Shown here: in pieces, positions 1 through 9,513 of the stretch
Layout of the letters: each line of letters opens with the position of its first letter
How positions within the stretch are numbered: the first letter of the stretch is position 1
DNA from: JAPORY01 sp965215385
GTDB lineage: Bacteria; Pseudomonadota; Alphaproteobacteria; Rhodobacterales; Rhodobacteraceae
Assembly (NCBI GenBank): GCA_965215385.1
Contig: OZ244059.1
Coordinates: 3,100,001-3,164,000 of the forward strand
Direction of reading: 5' to 3'
Length of the DNA: 64,000 nucleotides
Position numbers and translations under genes: made by a program
Notes under the pieces: generated by a model
Seen by the model: the letters and a program-made list of their open reading frames with translations, nothing else
Told to the model about the DNA's origin: nothing
Databases searched by the model: none

Positions 1-605
1 CCTATGAGGCGACAGGATCGCATCCACAGTACGAAATTATTGATAACTCTGCCGTTTTACTCCGTATTCCAGCTGCGAAACTAAAATTAGTTCCCGCTGA
101 TGCGACGGTCACAGTGCATCACAGAAATGAACCTTTGGCGGGTATTGATGTTTTGGCCCTGTTTCCAAACAAGACTTGGGTCAGAGAAACCACTGATGAG
201 TTTGGAGTTGCGGAACTCAATCTCTTTACAACTGATTTGCCGATGACAGTATACGCGGCCGGCAGAGGCTATTCAGCTGGACTGGAACTTGACTGGATAC
301 CGAGCACGGGTGGTTTATTGATGGAACTTAATACAGCGGAGAGCGGCGGATCTACGATCTTTTCCAAGGGAACAGGTCACGTTCCAGACTTACGAGGAAG
401 ATTGAATCCGATACACGATAATTCTGATCGAACCTATATTTATGCGGACAACATCGCGATTGAGGAAGGACGCAACCAACCAGTGCCGTTTCGCCTTGGA
501 AAGCCAATTCGCATGACGGACGCCTACGGTGCGGAATTTTCCGTTAAGATCGTGAGTATCGTCGGGCGGGCCAGCTTGATCGAATATCGACCTTGGTCTG
601 TATGA
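1..605 (+). CDS. C-terminal part of an unrecognised protein (truncated by window edge)
   Basis: The frame is open from base 3 to a stop at 603-605, so about 200 C-terminal residues are visible and the start lies outside the window. The stretch from about residue 38 (RNEPLAGIDVLALFPN), followed by TTDEFGVAEL and ending in a Gly-Tyr pair (GRGYSAG), resembles a transthyretin/carboxypeptidase-regulatory-like beta domain. The last 80 residues contain RLNPIHDNSDRTYIYADN and end in a small beta-rich segment (EFSVKIVSIVGRASLIEYRP). I recognise the tail as a recurring bacterial type but cannot name its function. Its position upstream of a helicase/Hsp70-like pair hints at an accessory island, but an M20 hydrolase gene lies in between. 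Confidence 0.7.
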   Translation, partial: YEATGSHPQYEIIDNSAVLLRIPAAKLKLVPADATVTVHHRNEPLAGIDVLALFPNKTWVRETTDEFGVAELNLFTTDLPMTVYAAGRGYSAGLELDWIPSTGGLLMELNTAESGGSTIFSKGTGHVPDLRGRLNPIHDNSDRTYIYADNIAIEEGRNQPVPFRLGKPIRMTDAYGAEFSVKIVSIVGRASLIEYRPWSV

Positions 606-1459
606 CGATCAAGTATTTAGTCTGAAAGAGGGAGGAGATAAAGTTGAGCCTTGCTTCGTGGAATAACTCTTTTTGTCTGCGGGAGGCAAGAACTGTTGTC
701 TCAGTGTTATCTCTGATCCATCAACGCGATGGACTTGTTTAACGAGAATCTGGGAATACCTTGACAGTCGTGCCAGTCGCCCTGAGTTGCGTTCGGTTCC
801 GTCTTCAAGGATAAACCTGAACCACGCACGTCGAGTTTTTGCTGGGATAGTTTATCGAACTCCGATTTTTCTGGAGAACAGACGCATTGATACTGAAAGT
901 ACAGGGAAGAATAGGGAAAGTGCACAGCATTTGGGCCTAAAGGTTCGGGGTTGAATTCATCTACGCGAATTGATCAGTCAAAATCGAAGCGGTGCCTGAG
1001 AGCGAATATTTTCATACCGTATCGGCCCCCAGAGAATACAATATGCGAGTTCGCCGCAATGTTTTGCGAGCTGTCCCAATGCTGAGCTGTTCTGTTTATT
1101 ATCCGAACTGCCCATAGTGTCGGTCTCATAATACCCGAGAACGGGCTGACACCTACCGCTCAAATTCGCTATAGAATTGGCATTGATTGTAGTCACTTTT
1201 CCCAAGCTGGTGCGGAGGAGCATATCAGAACTGTTGACAATAAGGCAAAGTCCGAAGCGAGAGTTGAAAACAGTCTCAAACTCTATTGCTTACTTAGACA
1301 AAGTAACTATGACTTGGATAAGTTGTCTGCAGTAATCTTGAGTAACTCTGTTGAGGTTATTCGGAGTTCCGCACTTAGGAAGTGAGATTGTCGTTAGTTC
1401 AAATGGCGAGAACAGATCATCTATAGCTCGGTGAGTTATTAGCATCAATAGGAGGGAAT
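606..1459. other. Intergenic stretch without a recognisable gene
   Basis: About 850 bases between the truncated first gene and the amidohydrolase. Short open frames exist on both strands (for example 673-954 plus and 978-1223 minus), but none has a convincing ribosome binding site or a composition that looks like a known protein family. No clear IS end or tRNA was seen. The promoter of the amidohydrolase is presumably in the last 100 bases, but no strong -35/-10 pair stands out. Confidence 0.5.
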
Positions 1460-2638
1460 ATGCCGATCAAAAATAGGTTCGCGGAGTTGCACTCTGAGAT
1501 TATCGAGTGGAGGCGTGACATTCACCAGCATCCTGAAATTCTATACGAGACGCATCGAACAAGTGCGTTAGTGGCTGAGAAATTGCGCAGTTTCGGATGT
1601 GACGAAGTTGTAACGGGTATTGGGCGCACGGGGGTAGTTGGCGTGATCAAGGGTAGGGCGGAAACTTCCGGTAAGACCATCGGTTTGCGAGCTGACATGG
1701 ATGCCTTGCCGCTACAGGAACAAACCAACCTTGATTATGCTTCGAAAACTCCCAACGCCATGCATGCTTGCGGTCATGATGGACACACCGCGATGCTCCT
1801 AGGGGCTGCAAAATATCTGGCCGAAACAAGAAATTTTGACGGTAAGGCTGTGGTGATTTTTCAACCAGCAGAGGAGGGTGGTGCTGGCGGGAAAGCAATG
1901 TGCGACGACGATTTAATGGCAAGGTTTGGCATCCAAGAGGTTTACGGCATGCATAATTGGCCAACAAAGCCCGCAGGATCATTTGCCATTCGCCCTGGGA
2001 TTTTCTTTGCTGCTGCCGATCAATTTGAGGTCGTCTTTGAGGGTAAGGGCGGACACGCGGCAAAGCCGCAGACCACGGTAGACACGACTGTTATGGCTTC
2101 CCAAGCGGTTCTAGCACTACAGACTATCGTGAGTCGAAACGCTGATCCAGTTGAGCAGATAGTGGTGTCTGTGACTTCTTTCGAAACTTCTTCGAAGGCG
2201 TACAATGTTATTCCCCAGACTGTCGCAATACGGGGTACGGTTCGTACGATGTCGGACGAACATCGTGAACTTGGACAGAGGCGGTTGCGGGAGATTTGCG
2301 AAGGTGTTGCGAAGACTTGCGGCGGAACAGCAACAATTGATTATCAGCCCGGCTATCCAGTGATGAAGAATTGTGAGGAGCAGACCGATTTTGCGGCCAA
2401 AGTGGCAAAGAAGGTTGCTGGTAGTTGCGATCCGGCACCATTGGTCATGGGGGGTGAAGACTTTGCTTATATGCTAGAGGAAAGACCTGGCGCGTACATC
2501 CTGATCGGCAACGGTGATACTGAAATGGTTCATCATCCCAAATATGACTTCAATGATGAGGCGATCCCAGCTGGTTGTTCATGGTGGGCCGAAATCGTCG
2601 AGAGCAGAATGCCATATCAGGAAAGCAATCAAACCTAA
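1460..2638 (+). CDS. M20-family amidohydrolase (hippurate hydrolase / N-acyl-amino-acid hydrolase type)
   Basis: A 392-residue cytoplasmic zinc or manganese peptidase-like enzyme of the M20D group, which hydrolyses N-acyl or N-carbamoyl amino acids such as hippurate or indole-amino-acid conjugates. Visible are the metal-binding motif LRADMDALP (about residues 76-84), HACGHDGHT (about 102-110) with its metal ligands, the catalytic glutamate pair in QPAEEGG (about 135-141), the dimerisation-domain motif GKGGHAAKP (about 196-204), and the C-terminal metal motif MGGEDFAYM followed by HHPKYDF. Length is normal for the family. The ATG start is supported by AGGAGG seven bases upstream. It stands alone with no clear operon partner. 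The substrate cannot be told from sequence. Confidence 0.93.
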   Translation: MPIKNRFAELHSEIIEWRRDIHQHPEILYETHRTSALVAEKLRSFGCDEVVTGIGRTGVVGVIKGRAETSGKTIGLRADMDALPLQEQTNLDYASKTPNAMHACGHDGHTAMLLGAAKYLAETRNFDGKAVVIFQPAEEGGAGGKAMCDDDLMARFGIQEVYGMHNWPTKPAGSFAIRPGIFFAAADQFEVVFEGKGGHAAKPQTTVDTTVMASQAVLALQTIVSRNADPVEQIVVSVTSFETSSKAYNVIPQTVAIRGTVRTMSDEHRELGQRRLREICEGVAKTCGGTATIDYQPGYPVMKNCEEQTDFAAKVAKKVAGSCDPAPLVMGGEDFAYMLEERPGAYILIGNGDTEMVHHPKYDFNDEAIPAGCSWWAEIVESRMPYQESNQT

Positions 2639-3000
2639 CGAATAGGAAGGTAGTCTGGTGAATCGCCAGGTAGGATTCTATTGACGCGTCGCTACCAGAA
2701 GCTGAATTTGTTGCAGTGTTCATAGGAGATACGGTCCGAAGCGATGGCTTCAAGAAAACTGGCCCAAGAGACGTCAAGGCCTCAGATTGAGCGAGACCAC
2801 TACCAGCATTTGGGACTTGACAGCGTCAGTTTTCAATCCTTAATCATCGACCTAAGCTGAAAAGTAGGGGATGAAGGTCAACCCGATGTAGACAAGTGTG
2901 TTTGCTACAATTGAATTTTTGACATCGTTCGCATTGTTTGCGACGCATTCCAATGCTTTTCTTTCTCAATCAATCGAAAAGTCCGTCAAAAATTTTGAAC

Positions 3001-6000
3001 ATGGAAGACTCACTCGTAGGCAAATCAAATGTGCGGGTTCGCCTTAGGGCTGATCCCATGAAAAACGGGGTTACGACAGGTAAAACTAAACGGGTAAGAA
3101 ACCGGACTCTAATTGAGGTCGAATTCGGCCCTGGCGAACGAAAATTTAAACGGGAGCAAGAATTAGAAATTATCCCTACTGTCGATGAAAAGCTCACCGA
3201 GCTTCTCTTGAAACGAAGGTGGGGTGGCCCAGACAAGTTGCGGGGCGTGCTGTCTCTCCAAAAGGTAAGCGGCGAACTTACGAACGTCTTTTACTCGATG
3301 GAATCGAGTCGCACTGACTTCTATTCGCACCAGTTCATGCCAGTGATGAAGTTTGTCGAGTCACCGACAGGCAGAATATTGATTGCTGATGAGGTTGGAT
3401 TGGGTAAAACCATTGAGGCGATCTATATTTGGAAAGAGATTGAGGCCAGAGAACAAGCCAATCGTTGGCTCATCATCTGTCCGGCAATGCTGAGGGAAAA
3501 ATGGCGTGATGATCTTCATAGATTGTTTGGTATTGAGGCGGATATTGTTGACGCGAGGATATTGGAGGATCGGTTGGTTCGTGCTCGAAGCTCCGGCACC
3601 TCTAACTTCGTGTTGATTGCAAGCTTTGAAGCCGCGCGACCAACAAGGGATTATGAAGATGAAGAAGAATTTCCTCGCAAAAGTCCGAGCAGGAACATTG
3701 CGCGTCTGTTGCGAGCAGTCTCCGAGGAAGACGATGAACCTCTGATTGACCTCACAGTAATTGACGAGGCGCATTATATGCGCAACTCCTCGTCATTGAA
3801 CCATTCTCTTGGTAAGCTTTTGAGTGATGCTTCGAGGCACTTCGTGTTGCTAACGGCGACCCCCGTTCAGATCGGTTCCAAGAATCTTTTCAATCTTATG
3901 CGGCTTCTTGATCCCAACTCCTTTGAGCACCAACGCCAGTTTGACTCCATGTTGCAGGCTAATTCTTCTATAATTGAAGCCCAGAGACAGGTTTGGCGGG
4001 ATCCACCAAATTTAACTGCGGCTGCAGAGGCGTTGCAAAAAGCGTCGAAAAACCACTATTTTTTTCAAGATCCGGTGCTTCTTGAGTTGTGCAATCGACT
4101 CAATTCAACCAGTAATCTTAGTCCCGCACAGAGAGTTGGGATTGGACGGCAGTTAGAGGCACGATCATTAATATCTCCCTACATCACGCGTAGCCGAAAG
4201 CGCGATGTTATTCCAGACCGTGTTCTTCGTCAGGCCCAGACACTGCGGGTAGAATTCAATGCCATAGAGCGACAAACATACGACCATATAACGCGGATCC
4301 TTCGTAACCAGTCGAAAGGTTTGGAGCGCATCTCGGTATTTGCTTTGATCAGTCGGCAACGGGCAATGGCTAGTTCTTTGCCAGCGGCTCTCCACAACTG
4401 GAACGAGAAAACTATCCTCAGCGAACTCGCTTGGGGGGACTATGGCGGATTGACCCTGGAAGCATCTGAGGAAGCATCTGAACAAGGAATTGAGCCCATC
4501 TCGATAGACAGGTCTTTAGCTGAAGAGCTCGAGCGTAGCGACAGTAAGTACCTTGCCGTGCGTAATGAATTTCTTTCTCGGCTCCTTCGAGAAAGTCCAA
4601 AAGAAAAATTGATTATATTCGCTTTTTTTCGCGGTACTTTGACATATCTCCGACGTCGTCTCGAAGCAGACGGTTTTTCGACTTTGTTAATCATGGGCGG
4701 CGATAATCGATCAAGAGAAGAACGCAATGCGGTATTGGAGAAATTTGCGGATCCTGATGGACCGTCAATTCTTCTTTCGTCTGAAGTGGGAAGTGAAGGC
4801 ATAGATCTCCAATTTTGCAGAAATCTGGTCAATTATGACTTGCCGTGGAACCCCATGAAAGTTGAACAGCGAATAGGTCGGATTGACCGCCTTGGGCAGC
4901 AGGCTGAGCGAATTAGTATTGTGAACCTCTTTGTCGAAGACACGATTGAGGATCGAATTCTCGAAAGGCTCTACGACAGGATTGGTATTTTTAAGGAAAC
5001 GATTGGGGATCTGGAGCAGATTCTGGGTGAAGTCAGTCAGGAACTTCTAGAGGGTTTATTCGACCCAAGTCTCACTGACGCCGAGCGTGACCAACTTGCT
5101 GATCAGAAGTTGCAGGCGATTGAGAACCGAAAGCAACAACAAGAGCAATTGGAATCTCAAGCAGCTAATCTCTTTAGTTTTTCCGATTACTTGATTGATT
5201 CGATCAATGATGCGCGTAAAGCTGGTCGCTGGTTGTCACCCAGAGAGATTTTCACATTTGTAGATGACTTTTTTGGGTCAAATTTTCCCGGTACTTTGAT
5301 TGAGCCCATCGCCCATAGTTCTTTCCAAGCCAAGATCAAATTGTCAAGCGATGCACGCCAAGACTTCGTCAAGTTCATTGAGCAAGCGAGTCTGCCGCGA
5401 CAAAATCGGCTGTATTTGACTGGAAAATTGATTGGCGTTTTTGATCCTAAAGCTTCGGGTATACTTGCGAGGGATTCAGAGATCATTGGCCCCACCCATC
5501 CATTGCTTCGATGGATTGAGTTCAAGCGCAGCAATGAGGATACTCCCGGAGCGGCCGCTGTAGGGATTGAGTTGTCGCATAAGGAAGTGAGTGTCCCTCC
5601 TGAACTTTATGCATTTGCTTGCCAGAGATGGAACTTTAGAGGGGTCCGACGGGAGTCGATTATTTCTTACCAAGCTCGAGGATTATCAAGTAGAACAGTC
5701 CTAAATTCTATTCGCTCCGAAGACCTTGTTGTGACTGCTTCACGGTTTGGAAGGACCCTTCCCTACGGTGCTGTCTCTGAGCATGATATTGGTTTGGTTG
5801 AAGAAAATTACAAGCTTTGTGAAAAAGGACTAGATGAGGAATACGATGATCGACTTAGTGAGTTTGAACTTGAGAACGAGAATCGCGCACGGCAGCAAAA
5901 AATAGCTGTGGAGAGTTTGACGGATCGAAAAGTCTCCAGTCTTGAGCAACGAATCCAAAAATTAAGAGGTGAAGGTAAAGAGAAAGCCATGAAATTGTTC

Positions 6001-6120
6001 ACGGCTCAGATTGAAAAGCAACGGCAGTATCAAGAATTGAAACTTCAACGGATTAGATTGGCAAGCGAGGTCACTTCCGATATGACTGATATTGTTGGCG
6101 GTCTTATACTTGTTACTTGA
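3001..6120 (+). CDS. SNF2/RapA-type DEAD/DEAH-box helicase
   Basis: A superfamily 2 ATPase of about 1039 residues. The N-terminus (residues 8-60) looks like a small beta-barrel/SH3-like module rich in Arg and Val. Then come motif I DEVGLGKTIEA (about 129-139), the DEAH box VIDEAHYMRN (about 252), motif III LLTATPVQ (about 282), and the C-terminal helicase lobe with SEGIDLQF (about 597) and QRIGRIDRLGQQ (about 625). The last 150 residues are charged and probably coiled coil. The frame could also begin at ATG 2953 or TTG 2938; none of the starts has a clear Shine-Dalgarno, and I chose 3001 because recognisable sequence starts just after it. An Hsp70-like gene follows after 7 bases. Helicases of this kind occur in DISARM, Dpd and other defence loci, but no specific system is recognised. 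Confidence 0.88.
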   Translation: MEDSLVGKSNVRVRLRADPMKNGVTTGKTKRVRNRTLIEVEFGPGERKFKREQELEIIPTVDEKLTELLLKRRWGGPDKLRGVLSLQKVSGELTNVFYSMESSRTDFYSHQFMPVMKFVESPTGRILIADEVGLGKTIEAIYIWKEIEAREQANRWLIICPAMLREKWRDDLHRLFGIEADIVDARILEDRLVRARSSGTSNFVLIASFEAARPTRDYEDEEEFPRKSPSRNIARLLRAVSEEDDEPLIDLTVIDEAHYMRNSSSLNHSLGKLLSDASRHFVLLTATPVQIGSKNLFNLMRLLDPNSFEHQRQFDSMLQANSSIIEAQRQVWRDPPNLTAAAEALQKASKNHYFFQDPVLLELCNRLNSTSNLSPAQRVGIGRQLEARSLISPYITRSRKRDVIPDRVLRQAQTLRVEFNAIERQTYDHITRILRNQSKGLERISVFALISRQRAMASSLPAALHNWNEKTILSELAWGDYGGLTLEASEEASEQGIEPISIDRSLAEELERSDSKYLAVRNEFLSRLLRESPKEKLIIFAFFRGTLTYLRRRLEADGFSTLLIMGGDNRSREERNAVLEKFADPDGPSILLSSEVGSEGIDLQFCRNLVNYDLPWNPMKVEQRIGRIDRLGQQAERISIVNLFVEDTIEDRILERLYDRIGIFKETIGDLEQILGEVSQELLEGLFDPSLTDAERDQLADQKLQAIENRKQQQEQLESQAANLFSFSDYLIDSINDARKAGRWLSPREIFTFVDDFFGSNFPGTLIEPIAHSSFQAKIKLSSDARQDFVKFIEQASLPRQNRLYLTGKLIGVFDPKASGILARDSEIIGPTHPLLRWIEFKRSNEDTPGAAAVGIELSHKEVSVPPELYAFACQRWNFRGVRRESIISYQARGLSSRTVLNSIRSEDLVVTASRFGRTLPYGAVSEHDIGLVEENYKLCEKGLDEEYDDRLSEFELENENRARQQKIAVESLTDRKVSSLEQRIQKLRGEGKEKAMKLFTAQIEKQRQYQELKLQRIRLASEVTSDMTDIVGGLILVT

Positions 6121-6127
6121 GGGTTCT

Positions 6128-7492
6128 TTGTCGGATACGATCTTGATTAATCTCGGAGTCGACTTCGGGACGCGTTTTACTAAGGTGTGTGCGCACTCTG
6201 AGGGCGTTGGAACGATCGCTTGTGACTTTTCTGGTCAGGGAATCGGTGCGGCATTGTCACCGTCCGTTGTTACGATTGCTCGAGACGGATCACTAGGAAC
6301 GCCTCTACCGGGACAAGAATTCGACCATGAAGAAGCAATCGCCTATCTCAAGATGGCAATCGCCGAGCCGAGCCAATTATACTTAGGCTCAAATCTTCGC
6401 GGCTATGTGCGAGACGAAGTAGGCTTATCGGAGGCATTGTCAGCCTACTTTTGTTCCGATGTCATACGCCGAGCAAAGTCTTGGGTTCAATCGACGTGGG
6501 ATCGAAATATCGGGGGACGGCAAATTTTATGGTCTGCAAATATCGGCATTCCTGTTCAATATTGTGACTCGCCGATCGTCGATACTTACGAAAGGGTTTT
6601 CGCAACGGCTTGGCATTGGTCTGAACAAACCCCTGAGAAAGTGATTTTCGGAAAAGTCGTAGATAATTACCGTCAGGCCTGTGATCAAGTAGAAATAGAT
6701 AAATGCGATTGTTTTGCTTATCCAGAAATTGCTGCGGCAGTCATGGCCTTTGCTACTAGTCGATCAGCTGAGGAAGGTGTTTATGTTTATTTTGATATCG
6801 GTGCCGGTACTCTCGACGGGTCAGTCTTTGCCTTGAGAAGGCCAGAGGGCATGATGGAAGTTAACTTCTTCTCTGGGGAGGTTGCAGGCCTCGGTGTGGA
6901 ATGGCTGGCACCTAAACTGCTCAGAGTGCGCAACCAAGAATACAAAAAAGTTTTTTCGCTCGAACGGGCTCGAGATATAATTCTGTCTTCGCAATCGGAC
7001 AGTTTGACAGGCGACCTTGCACCGCTTTCATCGGAAGTAAAAGGCATGGTCGGTAGTGTGATTGGCAAGGGAAAGAGAAAAGATCCATCCAATTGGCGCG
7101 AAGAAGCGGCAAAAAAACATCGACCATCTCTTACGCTTAGGCGTTCGACCTCGGATGTGGGTATGGAGCCCCTGCCTGTATTCATCGGTGGCGGTGGCGT
7201 GAAGTCAGGATTTTACCAATCCGCCATCAGAGAGGCCTATTATTCCCAAAAGTTGCAGCATTTTGGTATTCCGCCCCTTGATCTTCGGGAAGTTCCGGCT
7301 CCGAGAAATCTAGACCTTCTTAGTATTTCGCCTCAGGATTATCATCGGTTCTTGATCTCACTTGGTTTATCGGTTCCTTTTGGTCAGGGGCCAGAATTTC
7401 GTCTTCCGAGTTGCTTCGAAGACGCTGAAATCAAGAAGCCTCCTCAGTCAGAAATCCCAGCCTACGAGGACTACAAAGCCCTGTTTGACTGA
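6128..7492 (+). CDS. Hsp70/actin-superfamily ATPase
   Basis: A 454-residue protein with the actin/Hsp70/sugar-kinase fold signatures: phosphate-1 loop GVDFGTRFTKV near residue 10, phosphate-2 loop YFDIGAGTLDGSVF near residue 220, and an adenosine-type motif VFIGGGGVKSGF near residue 352. It lacks the long substrate-binding domain of DnaK, so it is an Hsp70-like ATPase rather than a general chaperone. The start is taken as TTG 6128 because GAGGG lies four bases upstream and overlaps the stop of the helicase gene; a longer in-frame reading from TTG 6092 would lack such a site. The tight coupling to the upstream helicase suggests that the two proteins act together. The biochemical role is unknown. 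Confidence 0.82.
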   Translation: MSDTILINLGVDFGTRFTKVCAHSEGVGTIACDFSGQGIGAALSPSVVTIARDGSLGTPLPGQEFDHEEAIAYLKMAIAEPSQLYLGSNLRGYVRDEVGLSEALSAYFCSDVIRRAKSWVQSTWDRNIGGRQILWSANIGIPVQYCDSPIVDTYERVFATAWHWSEQTPEKVIFGKVVDNYRQACDQVEIDKCDCFAYPEIAAAVMAFATSRSAEEGVYVYFDIGAGTLDGSVFALRRPEGMMEVNFFSGEVAGLGVEWLAPKLLRVRNQEYKKVFSLERARDIILSSQSDSLTGDLAPLSSEVKGMVGSVIGKGKRKDPSNWREEAAKKHRPSLTLRRSTSDVGMEPLPVFIGGGGVKSGFYQSAIREAYYSQKLQHFGIPPLDLREVPAPRNLDLLSISPQDYHRFLISLGLSVPFGQGPEFRLPSCFEDAEIKKPPQSEIPAYEDYKALFD

Positions 7493-7566
7493 TGTCTCAC
7501 CCCTAACGTGTATGGATTGGACGCGCCCAGTTAGTCGTTTGGCTAGAGACTCCAAGAAATTGAATA

Positions 7567-7829
7567 ATGCCAACATCGAATTTTGCGACAGAAAATCAAA
7601 CTTATCGCCAACTTATGGCAAATGGAATCGAATACCATGTACCTTAATTTCAACGTGACTATAGTTGGACTGAGGAGCAGTGGGAAGAACTTTGGCTTGA
7701 AATAGAGGCAATTATCGAGTCGGATGCTCCAGTTTCCCATTACCTGGGATATTTGGTCTTACAGCAAAATTCAGCAAGCCGAACAAAGTTCATCATTAAC
7801 GGCCAACAACGGCTCACCACTTTAACAAT
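7567..7829 (+). pseudogene. DUF262 (GmrS-like) N-terminal fragment of a split GmrSD-type nuclease gene
   Basis: Translation from ATG 7567 gives about 87 codons with the DUF262 hallmarks: NGIEYHVP, then FQRDYSWTEEQWEELW, a HYLGYLVLQ stretch, and the ParB-like signature INGQQRLTTLTI. In GmrSD-family enzymes this N-terminal part binds nucleotide and controls a C-terminal HNH nuclease that attacks modified phage DNA. An in-frame TAA at 7645-7647 interrupts the otherwise conserved VP-FQRDYSW motif. At 7830 the frame runs into an IS30-family element. The DUF1524 end of the same gene reappears at 9514, so roughly the middle two thirds of the protein is missing. The gene is certainly inactive. Confidence 0.82.
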
Positions 7830-8097
7830 CCCGCTTTCAACAATGAAGGGCAACACCCGGCGTTTTTTGACTAGACTTCAGTGTTCTTCTGAACTGGTGA
7901 GCAGACGCCGGGGTTATCAAGAATGGTTCGCTGTGTTTTCAGTGGTCAACAGCGGTCGCAATCTCTAACCGGGACTTTAGATCAGTCTCGGGTCAAGAGC
8001 AAGTAAAGTGAAATCCGATCTTGGCACCGGCACCGCGGCTGCTCATGTCGACGGCTCGTCGACACGCGATTGAACACCGTCGATAATGCGGGGGTTG

Positions 8098-8121
8098 AAG
8101 GGGGCGGCAGCCGCCTTTCCG
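8098..8121. terminator. Stem-loop in the non-coding part of IS30 copy 1
   Basis: AAGGGGGCGGCAGCCGCCTT can fold into a G+C-rich hairpin followed by a few pyrimidines. The counterpart in copy 2 (48042-48067) has a perfect eight-base-pair stem AAGGGGGC/GCCCCCTT with loop GGCA followed by TTCTTC, a better match to an intrinsic terminator. Copy 1 has a weakened stem. It lies more than 300 bases downstream of the transposase and could equally be a structural element of the transposon. Confidence 0.4.
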
Positions 8122-8436
8122 TCTTGATCTGTCGGGCACCGATCGGCGCGCTTTGGCGATACGATACGAAGCAGCGGAAGATACCCCGATGCCGACTGGA
8201 ACCGGGAATAGGGCCAGGCTTGTTCGCGGCGGCCGGCGGACCGATACCCTTTCGACACTCCGCAGGTGCCCGCGTCCATTCTTTCATTCCACCAAGAACC
8301 GGGATTACCCAATTGTGCCCCGTGTTCTGACCGCAAACCCGTGACGGATTGGCAGACAGAGAGACGATTTTTTTCCCAGTAGCCGATGATCAAGTCGATC
8401 ATTATGCGGTCGCCATTTTGCGACGAGTATGAGCGT

Positions 8437-9390
8437 TCAGACCCTGGCCGCGGCGATCACCTCCTGCGGGGTGCGATACCCCAAGACCTGGCGTGGGCGC
8501 GTATTTAAAGCATCCGGCACACGCTGCACCGCCGCTATCACCGCCCGGAAATCGGTGCCCTTCGGAAAATACCCGCGGATCAAGCCATTCGTATGTTCGT
8601 TTAAACCACGTTCCCAAGACGCATAGGGGCGGGCAAAGAAGAACGCCGCGGATAAGGTTCGAGCCCTTGTTTCATGCCGCGCAAATTCCTTGCCGTTATC
8701 GGCGGTAAGGGGGTGCACCGGATACGGTGCCAGTCGGGTGCAAATGGCCTCACCAACCGCCACCGCCGTTTTGCGACGAACCTTCTGGATTAACACGAGT
8801 TTCGCCATCCGATCCACCAGCGTGACTAGCACTCCTCGGTGCCCCTTGCCAATCACGGTATCCACCTCCCAGTCTCCAACCCGCGACTTGGCCACAACGC
8901 CCTCGGGGTGCTCGGAGATGTCCCCCCGGTTCGGAAGGCAGCCGCGCCCGCGATCTCGGCCCGCCGTCATATTCGGCTTCTTGCCCCGACGGCGTAACGA
9001 TCGCCATAATACCCCGCCGCACTGCCGATCCGCCCGAATATACTGATAGATCCACTCGGCACTCACCGAAACCACCCCGTCGAGACGCAAACGACCCGCT
9101 ATCGGCTCCGGACTCCAGGCCAAAACCAAGAGTCCTTCAATCCGGGACCAGAGTTCCGCCGTCAGCTTCCAAGGCCGCGACGACGCCGCACGGCGACGCT
9201 CTCGCGCCTTTTGTTCCGCTTGCTTGTGACGGTACCCCCGTTCACCGCTGTTACGACGAAGTTCCCGTGAAATCGTCGCCGGGTTGCGATTCATTTCGCG
9301 GGCGATGGCACGCAGCGAATACCCGCTTGCCTTCACAGCGTGAATTTGGCATCGAGCGGCGTCGGTCCGGTGGTGGTAGCCGTTTGGCAT
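8437..9390 (-). CDS. IS30-family DDE transposase
   Basis: A 317-residue transposase that cuts and joins the ends of its element. The N-terminal helix-turn-helix region contains GYSLRAIAREMNRNPATISR (about residues 22-41). The catalytic core shows the family DDE set: VGDWEVDTVIGK (first Asp), LTADNGKEF (second Asp) and WERGLNEHTNGLIRGYFPKG (Glu). The start ATG 9390 is preceded by a near-perfect AAGGAG six bases upstream; the frame extends further upstream but that part has no support. It is complete and shows no stops, so it may still be active, unlike the frameshifted relative at 48382-49325. Confidence 0.93.
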   Translation of the reverse strand: MPNGYHHRTDAARCQIHAVKASGYSLRAIAREMNRNPATISRELRRNSGERGYRHKQAEQKARERRRAASSRPWKLTAELWSRIEGLLVLAWSPEPIAGRLRLDGVVSVSAEWIYQYIRADRQCGGVLWRSLRRRGKKPNMTAGRDRGRGCLPNRGDISEHPEGVVAKSRVGDWEVDTVIGKGHRGVLVTLVDRMAKLVLIQKVRRKTAVAVGEAICTRLAPYPVHPLTADNGKEFARHETRARTLSAAFFFARPYASWERGLNEHTNGLIRGYFPKGTDFRAVIAAVQRVPDALNTRPRQVLGYRTPQEVIAAARV

Positions 9391-9513
9391 CGGAATCTCC
9401 TTATAAAAAATCTTCAGAGATTCATACCAACTCCTGACCCCAATACAACTCCTGTGAGCCAAGATCCGCTAAACCACAACATCGTAGTGTTGCACGTCAG
9501 AATTGAACGGACG

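Larger units (their letters stand above)
7830..9513 (-). mobile_element. IS30-family insertion sequence, copy 1
   Basis: A unit of about 1.68 kb defined by comparison with copy 2 (47774-49448). Imperfect terminal inverted repeats of about 27 bases are visible: the left end begins CCCGCTTTCAACAATGAAG and the right end, read inward, begins CGTCCGTTCAATTCTGACG; both continue to GCAACAC. The transposase (8437-9390) lies on the minus strand close to the right end. Nearly 600 bases downstream of the transposase are non-coding, which is long for this family. No matching short duplication flanks this copy, and the host gene has lost its middle, so insertion was probably accompanied or followed by a deletion. 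Confidence 0.85.

Noticed and set aside
673..954. 93-codon plus-strand frame.
   Set aside because: No ribosome site, no protein-like pattern, and an overlapping minus frame is equally long.
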